A stretch of 63,833 nt of DNA, taken from assembly GCA_947177415.1 (NCBI GenBank), contig CAMWUK010000007.1, positions 1 through 63,833 of the forward strand, read 5' to 3'. A model generated the notes under the pieces. It was not told the origin of the DNA, made no database searches, and was given only the letters and a program-made list of their open reading frames with translations. Shown piece after piece: positions 24,916 to 37,211 of this stretch (positions are counted from its first letter, which is position 1; each line of letters begins with the position of its first letter). The DNA is from an uncultured Clostridiaceae bacterium (lineage in GTDB: Bacteria > Bacillota > Clostridia > Lachnospirales > Lachnospiraceae). The translations under genes and the position numbers were made by a program.

Positions 24916-27033
24916 TTATTTTTCTTTCTGAGATAAAATCTTTTCCTGTACAGACTTTGGAACTGGCTCATATTTCTCAAAGAACATAGAGTAGTTACCA
25001 CGTCCCTGTGTCTTCGAACGAAGGTCTGTAGAATATCCAAACATTTCTGACAATGGAACAAATCCTCTAACAATCTTTCCACCGCCCAAGTCATCCATAC
25101 CTTCAATACGTCCACGACGAGAGTTAATATCTCCAATAACATCTCCCATGTATTCTTCTGGCATAGTTACTTCTACTTTCATAATTGGCTCAAGCAATAC
25201 TGCTCCTGCCTTATGCATAGCCTCTTTAAATGCCATAGAACCAGCAATGTGGAATGCCATTTCACTTGAGTCTACTTCATGGTATGATCCATCAAATACG
25301 GTAGCATGTACACCAAGCACTGGGAATCCAGCTAAGATACCAGCTTGTGCAGCTTCTTCAATACCTTCTCCTACAGCTGGGATATATTCCTTAGGAATAG
25401 CACCACCCACTACTGTAGAATCAAATTTGAATAGTTCTTCTCCATTGGCATCCATTGGCTCAAAACGAACCTTACAATGTCCATACTGACCACGTCCACC
25501 AGACTGTTTTGCATACTTACTATCTACTTCAACAGTTTGTGTAAAGGTTTCTTTGTATGCAACCTGAGGAGCACCAACATTAGCCTCTACCTTGAATTCA
25601 CGAAGAAGTCTGTCAACAATGATTTCCAAATGAAGCTCACCCATACCAGCAATGATTGTCTGTCCGGTTTCTTCGTCTGTATGCTGACGGAAAGTAGGAT
25701 CTTCTTCTGCAAGTTTTGCTAAAGCTTCACCCATCTTACCTTGGTCATTCTTTGTCTTAGGCTCAATAGCAAGTTCAATAACTGGCTCTGGGAATTCCAT
25801 AGACTCTAAGATAACTGGAGCCTTTTCATCACAAATTGTATCACCTGTTGTAGTTGTCTTAAAACCAACTGCAGCAGCAATATCACCAGCATATACTTTA
25901 TCAAGTTCTTCTCTCTTATTTGCATGCATCTGTAAGATACGTCCTACACGTTCTTTCTTTCCTTTTGTTGAGTTAAGAACATAAGAACCAGAATTCATTG
26001 TTCCAGAATACACACGGAAGAATGCCAACTTACCAACAAATGGATCAGCCATAATCTTAAATGCCAATGCGGAGAAAGGTTCTTCATCAGAAGAATGTCT
26101 CTCAACTTCATTTCCAGCATCATCTACACCCTTAATCGCTGGGATATCGGTAGGAGCTGGTAAAAATTCAATAACAGCATCAAGAAGCTTCTGTACACCT
26201 TTGTTCTTATATGCAGAACCGCAACATACAGGTACTGCTTTACAATCACAAGTAGCCTTTCTCAAAGCTGCCTTCATAGCTTCAACGGAAGGTTCTTCTC
26301 CTTCCAAATATTCCATCATTAAATCATCATCTAATTCGCAGATTTTCTCAACTAACTCAGTATGATACAACTCAGCATCTTCCTTCATATCATCAGGAAT
26401 TTCTGTAATTGAAATGTCATCACCCTTATCATCATTATAGATGTATGCCTGCATCTCAAATAAATCAATTAAACCTTTAAAGTCATCTTCCTTACCAATA
26501 GGTAACTGAAGACAAATTGCATTCTTACCTAATCTTGTTTTAATTTGTTCTACTGCACCATAAAAATCTGCACCAAGAATATCCATCTTATTGATAAATG
26601 CCATACGTGGTACATTGTATGTGTCAGCTTGACGCCATACATTCTCTGACTGTGGTTCAACACCACCCTTAGCACAGAATACACCAATTGCACTATCAAG
26701 TACACGAAGGGAACGTTCTACCTCTACAGTAAAATCAACGTGTCCTGGTGTATCAATAATGTTGATACGATGTTCTTTTGCCCCTGGTATAACCTTTGCC
26801 TCTTTTTGTAATGTCCAGTGACATGTTGTAGCAGCAGAAGTAATTGTGATACCTCTTTCCTGTTCCTGCTCCATCCAGTCCATGGTAGCATTACCATCAT
26901 GTGTATCACCAATTTTATGGTTTACACCTGTATAGTACAAAATACGTTCTGTTGTTGTTGTCTTACCGGCATCAATATGTGCCATAATACCAATATTTCT
27001 TGTTTCTGATAACGCATACTCTCTTCCAGCCAA
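24916..27033 (-). CDS. fusA: Elongation factor G
   Basis: 705 residues from a TTG start. The seven-codon upstream extension from an ATG contains the AAAGGAGG ribosome binding site itself, so the TTG before '[20 protein letters not shown]' is the real start. G1 is '[13 protein letters not shown]', followed by '[20 protein letters not shown]' (switch II) and 'NKMD'. Domains II-V are complete, ending in '[17 protein letters not shown]'. EF-G is the GTPase that moves tRNA and mRNA through the ribosome and recycles ribosomes with RRF. Classic str-operon position between rpsG and tuf; no fusidic-acid-type anomaly is judged here. Confidence 0.98.
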   Translation of the reverse strand: MAGREYALSETRNIGIMAHIDAGKTTTTERILYYTGVNHKIGDTHDGNATMDWMEQEQERGITITSAATTCHWTLQKEAKVIPGAKEHRINIIDTPGHVDFTVEVERSLRVLDSAIGVFCAKGGVEPQSENVWRQADTYNVPRMAFINKMDILGADFYGAVEQIKTRLGKNAICLQLPIGKEDDFKGLIDLFEMQAYIYNDDKGDDISITEIPDDMKEDAELYHTELVEKICELDDDLMMEYLEGEEPSVEAMKAALRKATCDCKAVPVCCGSAYKNKGVQKLLDAVIEFLPAPTDIPAIKGVDDAGNEVERHSSDEEPFSALAFKIMADPFVGKLAFFRVYSGTMNSGSYVLNSTKGKKERVGRILQMHANKREELDKVYAGDIAAAVGFKTTTTGDTICDEKAPVILESMEFPEPVIELAIEPKTKNDQGKMGEALAKLAEEDPTFRQHTDEETGQTIIAGMGELHLEIIVDRLLREFKVEANVGAPQVAYKETFTQTVEVDSKYAKQSGGRGQYGHCKVRFEPMDANGEELFKFDSTVVGGAIPKEYIPAVGEGIEEAAQAGILAGFPVLGVHATVFDGSYHEVDSSEMAFHIAGSMAFKEAMHKAGAVLLEPIMKVEVTMPEEYMGDVIGDINSRRGRIEGMDDLGGGKIVRGFVPLSEMFGYSTDLRSKTQGRGNYSMFFEKYEPVPKSVQEKILSQKEK

Positions 27034-27294
27034 GGATATTTCCTCCTTTATCATTTATTTATGCAAATGCATATATTCTTTCACTGCCCTTGCAGTAATA
27101 ATTCAGTTTCTTTCTTCATATTAGAAATACCGCCTACTTTCGCAGACGGTAATCCTCTTTATGCAAATTCCGCCGTAACTGTCACGAACATGTATATTAT
27201 TTCAATGTGTTGTAACTGTGTTACAATCCATCTTTCATCCGTTCCAAGAAGTCTCTTTCGACCACTGCTGTTATATGCGGATATGACTTTTATC

Positions 27295-27813
<519 letters not shown>

Positions 27814-27966
27814 CTATTTAGATTCTTAGGTACTCACAATAATTCCTGTGTCCGCGCTCGATTTAATAATCTATCACCTGCAACCTCAGGATTCGGAAAT
27901 CTCCGTCATAGTAAAAATTAATCCGGCACTTTCTTGAATTAGTGTAGTGAATGTCCTACATTCATC

Positions 27967-28386
27967 TTATTTAGCGTCTTTTGGTCTCTTAGCTCCGTAC
28001 TTAGAACGAGCCTGTTTTCTGTTAGCAACACCTGCAGTATCCAGTGTACCTCTAACAACATGGTATCTTGTACCTGGTAAATCCTTTACACGACCACCTC
28101 TGATAAGAACAACACTATGTTCCTGTAAGTTATGTCCCTCACCTGGAATATAACTTGTTACTTCGATACCATTAGAAAGACGAACTCTGGCAATCTTTCT
28201 AAGAGCTGAGTTAGGCTTCTTAGGTGTTGCAGTTCTAACAGCTGTACAAACACCTCTCTTTTGTGGAGAAGATGTATTTGTTACCTTCTTATTCAAAGAG
28301 TTGTATCCTCTCTGTAAAGCTGGAGAATTGGATTTTTTCTCTAATGTCTTTCTACCTTTTCTTACTAATTGGTTAAAAGTTGGCAT
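27967..28386 (-). CDS. rpsL: 30S ribosomal protein S12
   Basis: 139 residues, full length, starting '[13 protein letters not shown]'. It is the decoding-centre protein of the 30S subunit. Streptomycin-determining residues are wild type: Lys in '[11 protein letters not shown]' and the '[11 protein letters not shown]' loop. The ATG is preceded by AGGAGGTGAAAATTA. It is the first gene of the str operon, 105 bp behind a near-consensus promoter. The gap of about 200 bp to rpsG contains no other gene. Confidence 0.98.
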   Translation of the reverse strand: MPTFNQLVRKGRKTLEKKSNSPALQRGYNSLNKKVTNTSSPQKRGVCTAVRTATPKKPNSALRKIARVRLSNGIEVTSYIPGEGHNLQEHSVVLIRGGRVKDLPGTRYHVVRGTLDTAGVANRKQARSKYGAKRPKDAK

Positions 28387-28490
28387 TAATTTTCACCTCC
28401 TGTGGTTATTTTGTCTTCTTGTTTCTATAAAATAGTCTTACAGGCTCGGTTGTACCTGTAAAACAACGCACTTAAAACACGTGCTTTTTC

Positions 28491-28519
28491 ATTGTAGTGC
28501 ATTTTTCCTGTCTTGTCAA
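28491..28519 (-). promoter_or_regulatory. Sigma-A promoter of the str operon
   Basis: Consensus TTGACA (28514-28519), exactly 17 bp, then TACAAT (28491-28496) on the minus strand, about 105 bp upstream of rpsL. A GC-rich pairing stretch (ACAGGTACAACCGAGCCTGT) lies in the leader. Confidence 0.85.
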
Positions 28520-28558
28520 TATTTTTCAAAAATTTTTTAAAATCTTATCCCGCACGCA

Positions 28559-28703
28559 GTTACCGTTCACACCTACAGTGCTAACAGTAACTGAATCCAG
28601 CCTATTTATAATTCGCCTTTGGCGAAAGGCTGGATTCTTGGCTGTTCTACGTTTTTGGCACATAGCTTGACAGCAAGTGTCAAGCTTGTGGGTGAACAGT
28701 AAC
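28559..28703 (-). repeat. Family B hairpin element (145 bp), copy 2
   Basis: Inverse orientation to the copy at 18309 and the same length: GTTACCGTTCACACC at one end, GGGTGAACAGTAAC at the other. Flanks CGCACGCA and CTCACGCC agree at six of eight positions. It lies about 40 bp upstream of the str promoter. A 78-codon open frame across it is just repeat sequence. Confidence 0.85.
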
Positions 28704-28728
28704 CTCACGCCTGCTATATAGCAAAATA

Positions 28729-28772
28729 AGACCACCATTATTTTCACTTTACGAAAAAACAATGATGGTCTT
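28729..28772 (-). terminator. Terminator between rpoC and rpsL
   Basis: Stem AAGACCACCATT / AATGATGGTCTT, followed on the minus strand by TATTTTG. It separates the rpoBC transcript from the str operon. Confidence 0.75.
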
Positions 28773-28794
28773 TCTTGTATTAGAAGGATCTAGC

Positions 28795-28929
28795 GTAACT
28801 ATTCAGGTAGAAACACGCATTTACTGCGTGTTTCGTAAGAAAAAGTAAATTTTGTAATGTTTAAGCCCCTTCGCTGAAGGCGAATATTCATGGGCTTAAA
28901 CGTAACTGTTCATGGTTCTGAACAGTTAC
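28795..28929 (-). repeat. Family A hairpin element (135 bp), copy 2
   Basis: Inverse orientation to the copy at 145, with identical length and stems. Flanks GATCTAGC (28787-28794) and GCTCTAGC (28930-28937) differ at one position. It lies 43 bp after the rpoC stop codon. Confidence 0.85.
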
Positions 28930-28972
28930 GCTCTAGCTATCTTTTATTAAGTCCATGAATAATCTCCATTTA

Positions 28973-31900
28973 TTATTCCTCGGAAACAGTTAATTCTTCA
29001 TCATCGCCTTCAATCTCAATCTCTTCTTCATCTACAGACAAAAGTTCATCTGAGTCAGCAGTTTCTTCTGATTCTTTATTCTCTGCTGCTTTTGCAGCTT
29101 CCTCTTCTTCACGCTTTCTTGCTTCCTCTTCTTCTGCAAGTCTTCTTGCTTCTTCTTCCTTCGCAAGCCTGATTTCTTCATCGGTATCAAGCTTCACTGA
29201 ACGATAGCGTTTCATACCTGTTCCGGCTGGAATTAGCTTACCAATAAGGACATTTTCTTTTAATCCTATTAATGGGTCAATCTTTCCTTTAATCGCAGCT
29301 TCTGTAAGAACTTTTGTTGTCTCCTGGAAAGATGCTGCAGATAAGAAGGAATTTGTAGCAAGGGATGCTTTCGTAATTCCAAGCATAACCTGTTTTCCTT
29401 CTGGTGGAACTTTTCCTTCTGCTTTTAAACGTTCTACTTCATCTTCAAAATCAAGGATATCCACAGAAGTTCCTGGAAGGAATTCGGAATCTCCATTTGC
29501 TTCTATTTTAATTTTCTTTAACATCTGATGCACAATTACCTCAATATGCTTATCATTGATTTCCACACCCTGCAGGCGGTACACTCTTTGTACCTCTTGT
29601 AACATGTAATCCTGTACAGCACGTACACCCTTTATTTTTAAGATATCGTGTGGATTCACGCTACCTTCTGTTAATTCATCTCCGGCTTCTAACACCATGC
29701 CTTCCATGACCTTTACACGGGAACCATAAGGAATCGCATAGGCTTTGCTTTCCCCTGTTTCATGATTCGTAACAACAATCTCTGTCTGTCCCTTCTTATT
29801 TTCACTTACACTGACTATACCAGCCAACTCAGAAATAATAGCAAGACCTTTTGGTTTTCTTGCCTCAAATAACTCCTCCACACGAGGAAGACCTTGTGTG
29901 ATATCGTCACCAGCAACACCACCAGTATGGAATGTACGCATGGTAAGCTGTGTACCTGGTTCTCCTATAGACTGGGCTGCAATAATACCTACTGCTTCTC
30001 CTACTTGGACTGCTTCACCAGTTGCCATATTGGAACCATAACATTTTGCACACACACCTACATGGGAACGGCAGGTTAATACATTACGAATCTTAACTTT
30101 TGCTGCACTTTCAGCTTCAATAATAGCCTTTGTATTAACAATTCTTGCTGCACGTTTTGCCGTAATCATGTGATTTGCCTTGACAATCATTTCTCCATTG
30201 TCATCATAAATTGTCTCGCATGAAAAACGACCTGTAATTCTTTCTTCCAAGGTTTCAATAACCTGTTTTCCGTCCATAAAGGCACTGATCCACATTCCCG
30301 GAATCTCTTTTCCTAGACAGCAGTCTGTCTCACGAATAATCAAATCCTGTGATACATCAACCAGACGACGTGTTAAATATCCAGAATCGGCTGTACGCAG
30401 AGCAGTATCGGAAAGACCTTTACGGGCTCCATGTGCAGAGATAAAGTACTCCAATACATCCAGTCCTTCACGGAAATTAGACTTAATTGGGAGTTCAATG
30501 GTTCTACCAGAGGTATCTGCCATAAGTCCACGCATACCAGCAAGCTGTTTAATCTGTTTATCAGAACCACGGGCTCCAGAATCCGCCATCATGTAAATGT
30601 TGTTATATTTGTCAAGACCACCTAGAAGAGCCTTGGTAATTTCATCATCGGCTTCTTTCCAAGTTTCAATAACTGCCTTATAACGTTCTTCTTCTGTGGT
30701 CAAACCACGACGGTGATCTCTGGCAATCAATTCTACAGTCTTCTCTGCTTCTTCTAATAATGTCTTTTTCTTTGCTGGCACTGTCATATCAGAAATGGAA
30801 ACTGTCATTGCTGCCTGTGTAGAATATTTGTATCCTAACGCTTTAATTGCATCTAAGGTTTCTGCTGTTTTTGTAGATCCATGGGTATTGATACATTTCT
30901 CCAAAATCTTCTTTAACTGTTTCTTTCCCACATGGAAATCAACCTCTAATTCAAATAGATTATCTGGGTTACTTCTATCTACAAATCCCAAATCCTGAGG
31001 TACAATCTCATTGAAAATCAATCTACCCATAGTAGTCTCAATAATCTTTGATTTCTGTGTACCATCTGCCAAAGTAATAGTTCTCTTTACTTTAATCTTC
31101 TGATGTAAAGTGATGTCTCCATTCTCGTAAGCAAGAAGAGCACTGTTGGTATCATAGAAATAATGTCCTAAGATATCCATTGGTGTACAAATAACATAAC
31201 GGTCATCACTAACACGGTATTTTATCATAGTATCTATTGTTAATACACCTTTTCCTGTTGCATCCGGCAAGTCTGCAATTATCTCTTCCTTTGTGTTATA
31301 TATCTTCTGAATGCTTGCATCCAGCTCTTTATTATCAGAGTGATCCACCATCTTACCCATTGTCAGATAGTAAATACCAAGTACCATATCCTGGGAAGGT
31401 ACTGCAACTGGTCCACCATCAGAAGGTTTCAATAGATTGTTTGGTGATAACAATAAGAAACGGCACTCAGCCTGTGCTTCCACTGACAATGGCAAATGCA
31501 CCGCCATCTGGTCACCATCAAAGTCTGCATTAAACGCTGTACATACCAATGGATGCAGTTTAATGGCTTTACCTTCCACCAAAGTAGGTTCAAATGCCTG
31601 GATACCTAAACGATGCAATGTTGGGGCACGGTTCAGCATAACCGGATGCTCCTTAATTACTTCTTCTAAGATGTCCCATACTTCTGGCTGCAAACGCTCT
31701 ACCATCTTCTTGGCAGATTTAATGTTATGAGCAGTTCCCTGTTTTACAAGGTCACGCATAACAAATGGCTTAAATAACTCAATTGCCATTTCTTTTGGCA
31801 GTCCACACTGATAAATCTTAAGTTCTGGTCCTACTACAATAACCGAACGTCCAGAATAGTCAACACGCTTACCAAGCAAGTTCTGACGGAAACGTCCTTG

Positions 31901-32893
31901 TTTACCCTTTAACATATCTGACAAAGACTTCAATGCTCTATTACCAGGTCCAGTAACTGGTCTTCCTCTTCTTCCGTTATCTATCAAAGCATCCACAGCT
32001 TCCTGTAGCATTCTTTTCTCATTACGGACAATGATATCTGGTGCTCCAAGATCAAGAAGTCTCTTCAAACGGTTATTTCTGTTAATAATTCTACGATACA
32101 AATCATTCATGTCAGAAGTGGCAAATCTGCCACCATCAAGCTGTACCATAGGACGGATATCCGGTGGAATAACAGGAACCATCGTCAAAATCATCCATTC
32201 CGGTCTGTTTCCAGACTCCCTGAATGCTTCAACAACTTCCAGACGCTTGATAATTCTGGCACGTTTTTGCCCTGTAGCATTTATCAATTCTTTTTTTAAA
32301 TCTTCAGACTCTTTCTCTAAATCAATACTTTGTAACAATTCATAAATGGATTCTGCACCCATTCCCACACGAAATTCCGTGCCATATTTTTCCCTTGCCT
32401 CTTGGTATTCGCGTTCTGTCAAAATCTGTTTGTATTGTAAATCTGTATCTTTCTGATCTAAAACAATATATGAAGCAAAATATAATACTTTTTCCAAGGT
32501 TCTAGGGGATAAATCAAGAATTAATCCCATACGGCTTGGAATACCCTTAAAATACCAAATATGTGAAACAGGAGCAGCTAATTGAATATGTCCCATTCTT
32601 TCACGACGAACACTTGCCTTAGTTACTTCTACACCACACCTGTCACAAACAACGCCTTTATAACGAATCTTTTTATACTTACCACAATGACATTCCCAGT
32701 CTTTACTTGGTCCAAAAATCTTCTCACAAAACAATCCATCCTTCTCAGGTTTCAATGTTCTGTAGTTAATTGTCTCAGGCTTTTTCACTTCTCCTCTTGA
32801 CCATTCTTGAATCTTTTCCGGTGAAGCAAGACCAATTTTAATGGCATCGTAGGTCAAACTTGGTTCTACATTTGTATTGTTGCTTTCTGGCAT
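28973..32893 (-). CDS. rpoC: DNA-directed RNA polymerase, beta' subunit
   Basis: 1306 residues. The N-terminal zinc site '[19 protein letters not shown]', the catalytic '[12 protein letters not shown]' loop (near residue 460) that holds the active-site Mg2+, the trigger-loop region '[21 protein letters not shown]' area and the second zinc site '[13 protein letters not shown]' are all present. It ends with a Glu/Ala-rich acidic tail of about 70 residues ('[20 protein letters not shown]'), a low-complexity extension typical of clostridial relatives. It follows rpoB after 95 bp; its ATG has AGCGCCAGGT upstream, a rather weak ribosome binding site. Core transcription enzyme; nothing suggests alteration. 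Confidence 0.99.
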   Translation of the reverse strand: MPESNNTNVEPSLTYDAIKIGLASPEKIQEWSRGEVKKPETINYRTLKPEKDGLFCEKIFGPSKDWECHCGKYKKIRYKGVVCDRCGVEVTKASVRRERMGHIQLAAPVSHIWYFKGIPSRMGLILDLSPRTLEKVLYFASYIVLDQKDTDLQYKQILTEREYQEAREKYGTEFRVGMGAESIYELLQSIDLEKESEDLKKELINATGQKRARIIKRLEVVEAFRESGNRPEWMILTMVPVIPPDIRPMVQLDGGRFATSDMNDLYRRIINRNNRLKRLLDLGAPDIIVRNEKRMLQEAVDALIDNGRRGRPVTGPGNRALKSLSDMLKGKQGRFRQNLLGKRVDYSGRSVIVVGPELKIYQCGLPKEMAIELFKPFVMRDLVKQGTAHNIKSAKKMVERLQPEVWDILEEVIKEHPVMLNRAPTLHRLGIQAFEPTLVEGKAIKLHPLVCTAFNADFDGDQMAVHLPLSVEAQAECRFLLLSPNNLLKPSDGGPVAVPSQDMVLGIYYLTMGKMVDHSDNKELDASIQKIYNTKEEIIADLPDATGKGVLTIDTMIKYRVSDDRYVICTPMDILGHYFYDTNSALLAYENGDITLHQKIKVKRTITLADGTQKSKIIETTMGRLIFNEIVPQDLGFVDRSNPDNLFELEVDFHVGKKQLKKILEKCINTHGSTKTAETLDAIKALGYKYSTQAAMTVSISDMTVPAKKKTLLEEAEKTVELIARDHRRGLTTEEERYKAVIETWKEADDEITKALLGGLDKYNNIYMMADSGARGSDKQIKQLAGMRGLMADTSGRTIELPIKSNFREGLDVLEYFISAHGARKGLSDTALRTADSGYLTRRLVDVSQDLIIRETDCCLGKEIPGMWISAFMDGKQVIETLEERITGRFSCETIYDDNGEMIVKANHMITAKRAARIVNTKAIIEAESAAKVKIRNVLTCRSHVGVCAKCYGSNMATGEAVQVGEAVGIIAAQSIGEPGTQLTMRTFHTGGVAGDDITQGLPRVEELFEARKPKGLAIISELAGIVSVSENKKGQTEIVVTNHETGESKAYAIPYGSRVKVMEGMVLEAGDELTEGSVNPHDILKIKGVRAVQDYMLQEVQRVYRLQGVEINDKHIEVIVHQMLKKIKIEANGDSEFLPGTSVDILDFEDEVERLKAEGKVPPEGKQVMLGITKASLATNSFLSAASFQETTKVLTEAAIKGKIDPLIGLKENVLIGKLIPAGTGMKRYRSVKLDTDEEIRLAKEEEARRLAEEEEARKREEEEAAKAAENKESEETADSDELLSVDEEEIEIEGDDEELTVSEE

Positions 32894-32988
32894 ACCTGGC
32901 GCTCCCTTCGTCTTTCATTATGGAGAGGAACACTTGAGGGTGCCCTCCCCTTATAACACTTTGATAGTTCTTATGAAAATACATTTTT

Positions 32989-35900
32989 TTATAAATCATC
33001 TATTCCATCCATAGCAAAATCATCTTGGTCAAAATCCTCTTCGTAATCTTCTGCTATTTCCTCATTCAACTCTTCCACCGAAGATGCTTCCCGATATCCG
33101 GCTGCTTGGAAGTTTTCACCTTCATCACTCTGTGTTTTTTCACCTTCAATAATTGGTGTCAAATCTTCCTCACTATAATCTATATCTTCTGACATCTGTA
33201 CTTCGTTACCATTTTCATCCAAAACAGTGACATCTAAAGCCAATGATTGTAATTCTTTCAATAATACCTTAAAGGATTCTGGTATGCCTGGCTTGGAAAT
33301 ATTTTCGCCTTTAATAATTGCTTCATAAGTCTTCACACGACCAACCACATCATCAGACTTCACTGTTAAAATTTCTTGTAATGTATATGCAGCACCATAA
33401 GCTTCCAGTGCCCAAACTTCCATTTCTCCAAAACGCTGTCCACCAAACTGTGCTTTACCACCAAGTGGCTGCTGTGTTACTAAAGAATATGGTCCAGTAG
33501 ATCGTGCATGAATCTTATCATCTACTAAGTGGTGTAATTTCAAGTAATGCATGAATCCAACGGTTACTGCTCCGTCAAAATATTCTCCGGTTCTACCATC
33601 CCGAAGTCTTACTTTACCATCACGGTTAATCGGAACACCTTCCCATTGTTTACGATATTCCTGATTATTCAGCAAATATTCCATTACTTCTGGAGCAAGT
33701 ACATCTTTATATTTTTCTTCAAATTCCTCAAGGGATGTATTGACATAGTCATTTGCCATCTCCAAGCTGTCCATAATATCGTTTTCTTTTGCACCATCAA
33801 ATACTGGTGTTGCCACATTAAATCCAAGCACTTTAGATGCCAATGACAAATGAATTTCCAAAACCTGCCCAATGTTCATTCGGGAAGGCACACCTAATGG
33901 GTTAAGGACAATATCAAGCGGTCTTCCGTTTGGAAGGAATGGCATATCTTCTACTGGAAGAACACGGGAAACCACACCCTTGTTACCATGACGACCAGCC
34001 ATCTTATCTCCAACCTGAATTTTTCTCTTTTGTGCAATGTAGATGCGGACACACTGGTTTACACCTGGTGCCAGTTCATCTCCATTCTCTCTTGTAAATA
34101 CTTTGGCATCAATAACAATACCAAATTCACCATGAGGCACACGAAGGGAAGTATCTCTTACTTCTCTTGCCTTCTCACCAAAAATAGCACGGAGTAATCT
34201 TTCTTCTGCTGTCAGTTCTGTCTCTCCTTTCGGAGTAACTTTACCTACTAAAATATCTCCTGCTCTTACCTCTGCACCAATTCGGATAATACCTCTTTCA
34301 TCCAAATCTTTCAAAGCTTCATCACCAACACCAGGCACATCTCTTGTAATTTCTTCTGCACCAAGTTTTGTATCACGGGCTTCTGCTTCATATTCGGTAA
34401 TGTGTACAGAAGTATATACATCCTCCCGTACCAATCTTTCACTTAATAAAACTGCATCCTCGTAGTTATAACCTTCCCAGGTCATAAATCCAATCAAAGG
34501 ATTCTTTCCAAGAGCAATCTCTCCATTTGCAGTACATGGTCCATCTGCAATCACCTGACCTGCTTTGACAGTTTCTCCATTGGATACGATAGGTCTCTGG
34601 TTCATACAGTTTCCTTGGTTACTTCTTGCAAATTTTTCCAATTTGTAAACTACATTTGTTCCATCATCTTTTGTAATCACGATTTCATTAGAGGCAGCCT
34701 TCTTAACCACACCATCTACTTTAGAAACTACACAATCCCCAGAGTCTACTGCTGCCTTTTGTTCCATTCCTGTACCAACAACAGGCGATTCTGTAATCAA
34801 TAATGGCACTGCTTGACGCTGCATGTTCGATCCCATCAAAGCACGGTTCGCATCATCATTCTCCAAGAAAGGAATCATCGCTGTAGCTACAGAGAATACC
34901 ATCTTAGGAGATACATCCATCAAGTCAATCTTTCTCTTTTCAAATTCTGAGGTTTCTTCTCTAAAACGACCGGATACATTATTATTTACAAAATATCCAT
35001 TCTCATCTAACTTCTCATTGGCTTGGGCAACTACATACTTGTCTTCTTCATCTGCAGTCAGATAAACTACATCATCTGTTACTCTTGGATTTGCCGGATC
35101 ACTTTTATCTACTTTACGATATGGAGCCTCTATAAATCCATATTCATTAATTCTAGCATAAGAAGCCAAAGAGTTAATCAAACCAATGTTAGGACCTTCT
35201 GGGGTCTCAATTGGACACATTCTGCCATAATGGGAATAATGTACGTCACGAACCTCGAAACCAGCACGGTCTCTTGACAAACCACCTGGTCCCAATGCGG
35301 ATAAACGTCTCTTATGCGTCAATTCACTAAGTGGATTATTCTGATCCATAAACTGGGACAACTGGGAACTTCCAAAAAATTCTTTTACTGCTGCTGTAAC
35401 CGGCTTTATGTTAATTAAGGACTGTGGGGAAATTCCTTCCAAATCCTGGGTAGTCATTCTTTCACGGACTACTCTTTCCATTCTTGACAAACCAATACGA
35501 TACTGGTTTTGTAACAATTCACCAACCGCACGGATACGTCTGTTTCCTAAGTGGTCAATATCATCATCATGTCCTATTCCGTGTTCTAAATGCATATTAT
35601 AATTAATAGAAGCAAATATATCTTCTCTTGTAATATGTTTTGGAACTAAATCTGCATAATCTCTCTCCATTGCTTCACGGATCGCATCCATATCTCCGGC
35701 ATACTCTTCTAAAATTCCTTGTAATACCGGATAATATACATCTTCTGTAATTCCAATCTCTGATACATTAAAATTCACATATTGATTTGCATCTACAACC
35801 ATATTAGAAAGAATTTTCACATTTCTTTCTTCTGTCTGTACCATAACATAAGGTACTGCTGCATTTTGCAGTTGGATAGCTAACTCCTCTGTAATCATGG

Positions 35901-36831
35901 TTCCAGCAGGAATCACTTCACCCGTCAAGGTATCTGTAACATCCTCTGCAAGAGGAAATCCAACTATTCTATTTTTAAAAGCTAACTTTTTATTAAACTT
36001 ATATCTTCCTACCTTCGCCAAGTCATATCTCTTTGGATCAAAGAACATACTATTTAGCAGACTTTCTGCACTGTCTACAGATAATGGCTCACCCGGACGA
36101 AGCTTTTTATATAATTCCAACAGACCATCGCTGTAATTGTCTGATGTATCTTTTGCAATACTTGCAAGAATCTTAGGTTCTTCTCCAAACAATTCAATAA
36201 TCTCTGTGTTGGTACCCACTCCAAGTGCACGGATAAGTACAGTAATTGGTACCTTTCTATTACGATCCACCCGCACATAAAAAATATCATTAGAATCTGT
36301 CTCATATTCCAACCATGCACCACGGTTTGGAATCACAGTGGAGGAAAACAATCGTTTACCAGTCTTGTCATGACCAATTGCATAATAAATTCCAGGGGAA
36401 CGTACTAACTGGCTTACAATAACACGTTCTGCACCATTAATCACAAATGTTCCTGTGTCTGTCATTAATGGCAAATCACCCATGAAAATGTCATGTTCAT
36501 TAATCTCATCATTTTCTCTGTTATGAAGTCTTACACGAACTTTCAACGGAGCTGCATAAGTAGCATCCCGCTCTTTACATTCTTCTACTGAATACTTAAC
36601 ATCATCCTCACACAAAACAAAGCTGACAAACTCTAGCGCAAGTTTTCCATTATAGTCTGCGATTGGAGAAATGTCTCTGAAAACTTCATTAAGTCCTTCC
36701 TCTAAGAACCAATTGTAAGAATCAGTCTGCACTTCAATTAAATTAGGCATCTCAAGCACTTCTTTTTGTCTTGAGAAACTCATTCTTACACTCTTACCAA
36801 CTTTAATTGGACGAATTCTGTTTTTTTCCAT
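32989..36831 (-). CDS. rpoB: DNA-directed RNA polymerase, beta subunit
   Basis: 1280 residues from the ATG before '[22 protein letters not shown]', nine bases after AAGGGGTG; a GTG four codons earlier overlaps that site. The rifampicin region '[17 protein letters not shown]' followed by '[14 protein letters not shown]' has the sensitive residues. The C-terminus has the usual '[20 protein letters not shown]' and an acidic tail of about 90 residues ending '[11 protein letters not shown]'. It forms the core polymerase with rpoC. The gene is not preceded by rplJ-rplL, as is usual in bacteria; addA lies upstream instead, and rpoBC have their own promoter. Confidence 0.99.
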   Translation of the reverse strand: MEKNRIRPIKVGKSVRMSFSRQKEVLEMPNLIEVQTDSYNWFLEEGLNEVFRDISPIADYNGKLALEFVSFVLCEDDVKYSVEECKERDATYAAPLKVRVRLHNRENDEINEHDIFMGDLPLMTDTGTFVINGAERVIVSQLVRSPGIYYAIGHDKTGKRLFSSTVIPNRGAWLEYETDSNDIFYVRVDRNRKVPITVLIRALGVGTNTEIIELFGEEPKILASIAKDTSDNYSDGLLELYKKLRPGEPLSVDSAESLLNSMFFDPKRYDLAKVGRYKFNKKLAFKNRIVGFPLAEDVTDTLTGEVIPAGTMITEELAIQLQNAAVPYVMVQTEERNVKILSNMVVDANQYVNFNVSEIGITEDVYYPVLQGILEEYAGDMDAIREAMERDYADLVPKHITREDIFASINYNMHLEHGIGHDDDIDHLGNRRIRAVGELLQNQYRIGLSRMERVVRERMTTQDLEGISPQSLINIKPVTAAVKEFFGSSQLSQFMDQNNPLSELTHKRRLSALGPGGLSRDRAGFEVRDVHYSHYGRMCPIETPEGPNIGLINSLASYARINEYGFIEAPYRKVDKSDPANPRVTDDVVYLTADEEDKYVVAQANEKLDENGYFVNNNVSGRFREETSEFEKRKIDLMDVSPKMVFSVATAMIPFLENDDANRALMGSNMQRQAVPLLITESPVVGTGMEQKAAVDSGDCVVSKVDGVVKKAASNEIVITKDDGTNVVYKLEKFARSNQGNCMNQRPIVSNGETVKAGQVIADGPCTANGEIALGKNPLIGFMTWEGYNYEDAVLLSERLVREDVYTSVHITEYEAEARDTKLGAEEITRDVPGVGDEALKDLDERGIIRIGAEVRAGDILVGKVTPKGETELTAEERLLRAIFGEKAREVRDTSLRVPHGEFGIVIDAKVFTRENGDELAPGVNQCVRIYIAQKRKIQVGDKMAGRHGNKGVVSRVLPVEDMPFLPNGRPLDIVLNPLGVPSRMNIGQVLEIHLSLASKVLGFNVATPVFDGAKENDIMDSLEMANDYVNTSLEEFEEKYKDVLAPEVMEYLLNNQEYRKQWEGVPINRDGKVRLRDGRTGEYFDGAVTVGFMHYLKLHHLVDDKIHARSTGPYSLVTQQPLGGKAQFGGQRFGEMEVWALEAYGAAYTLQEILTVKSDDVVGRVKTYEAIIKGENISKPGIPESFKVLLKELQSLALDVTVLDENGNEVQMSEDIDYSEEDLTPIIEGEKTQSDEGENFQAAGYREASSVEELNEEIAEDYEEDFDQDDFAMDGIDDL

Positions 36832-37080
36832 TGACGTTTTCACCCCTTGAATTTATTTTAGTGTAGCAACTGGATTGATAGCTTTATCCTTGTTACCACT
36901 ACACTATATGTGTACTTTTCTGCACCACAAAAATGCAACCCATCAAAAACACTTTCGAATATAGCAAGTGTTCTTCACCTTTCATGAACATTTTTAAATA
37001 TGCTTTACATTTTAACTTTATTGTGTTATAATGTAACAAATTGAACGAAAAGCATAAGACACCACAATAGTGCATTTTTC
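36832..37080. other. Leader region of the rpoBC transcript
   Basis: About 240 bp between the promoter at 37081-37109 and the rpoB start. It is AT-rich, with a short hairpin-prone stretch around ACCACTACACTATATGTG. No small open frame is convincing; it may be a regulated leader. Confidence 0.4.
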
Positions 37081-37109
37081 ATCTTATCATAATTGTGTCA
37101 AGATGTCAA
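37081..37109 (-). promoter_or_regulatory. Sigma-A promoter of rpoBC
   Basis: TTGACA (37104-37109), 17-bp spacer, TAAGAT (37081-37086) on the minus strand. It starts directly behind the addA terminator. Confidence 0.75.
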
Positions 37110-37118
37110 GAACAAAAA

Positions 37119-37149
37119 GGATATCCTTACAATTTCTGTAAAGATATCT
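37119..37149 (-). terminator. Terminator of addA
   Basis: Stem AGATATCTTTACA / TGTAAGGATATCC with a 5-base loop, then TTTTTG on the minus strand. Confidence 0.85.
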
Positions 37150-37211
37150 CTTTTTAGTATGCAGGTAAGCAGATTATAAGCAAATCGGTTTCATGATGCA
37201 TTTTTCAACTT

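Noticed and set aside
28526..28762. A 78-codon minus-strand open frame between rpoC and rpsL
   Set aside because: It runs across a family B hairpin element and a terminator; no ribosome binding site and no protein-like composition.
34900..35420. Rifampicin-resistance or streptomycin-resistance substitutions in rpoB or rpsL
   Set aside because: The rifampicin cluster (residues of [17 protein letters not shown] and [12 protein letters not shown]) and the S12 lysines look like sensitive forms.
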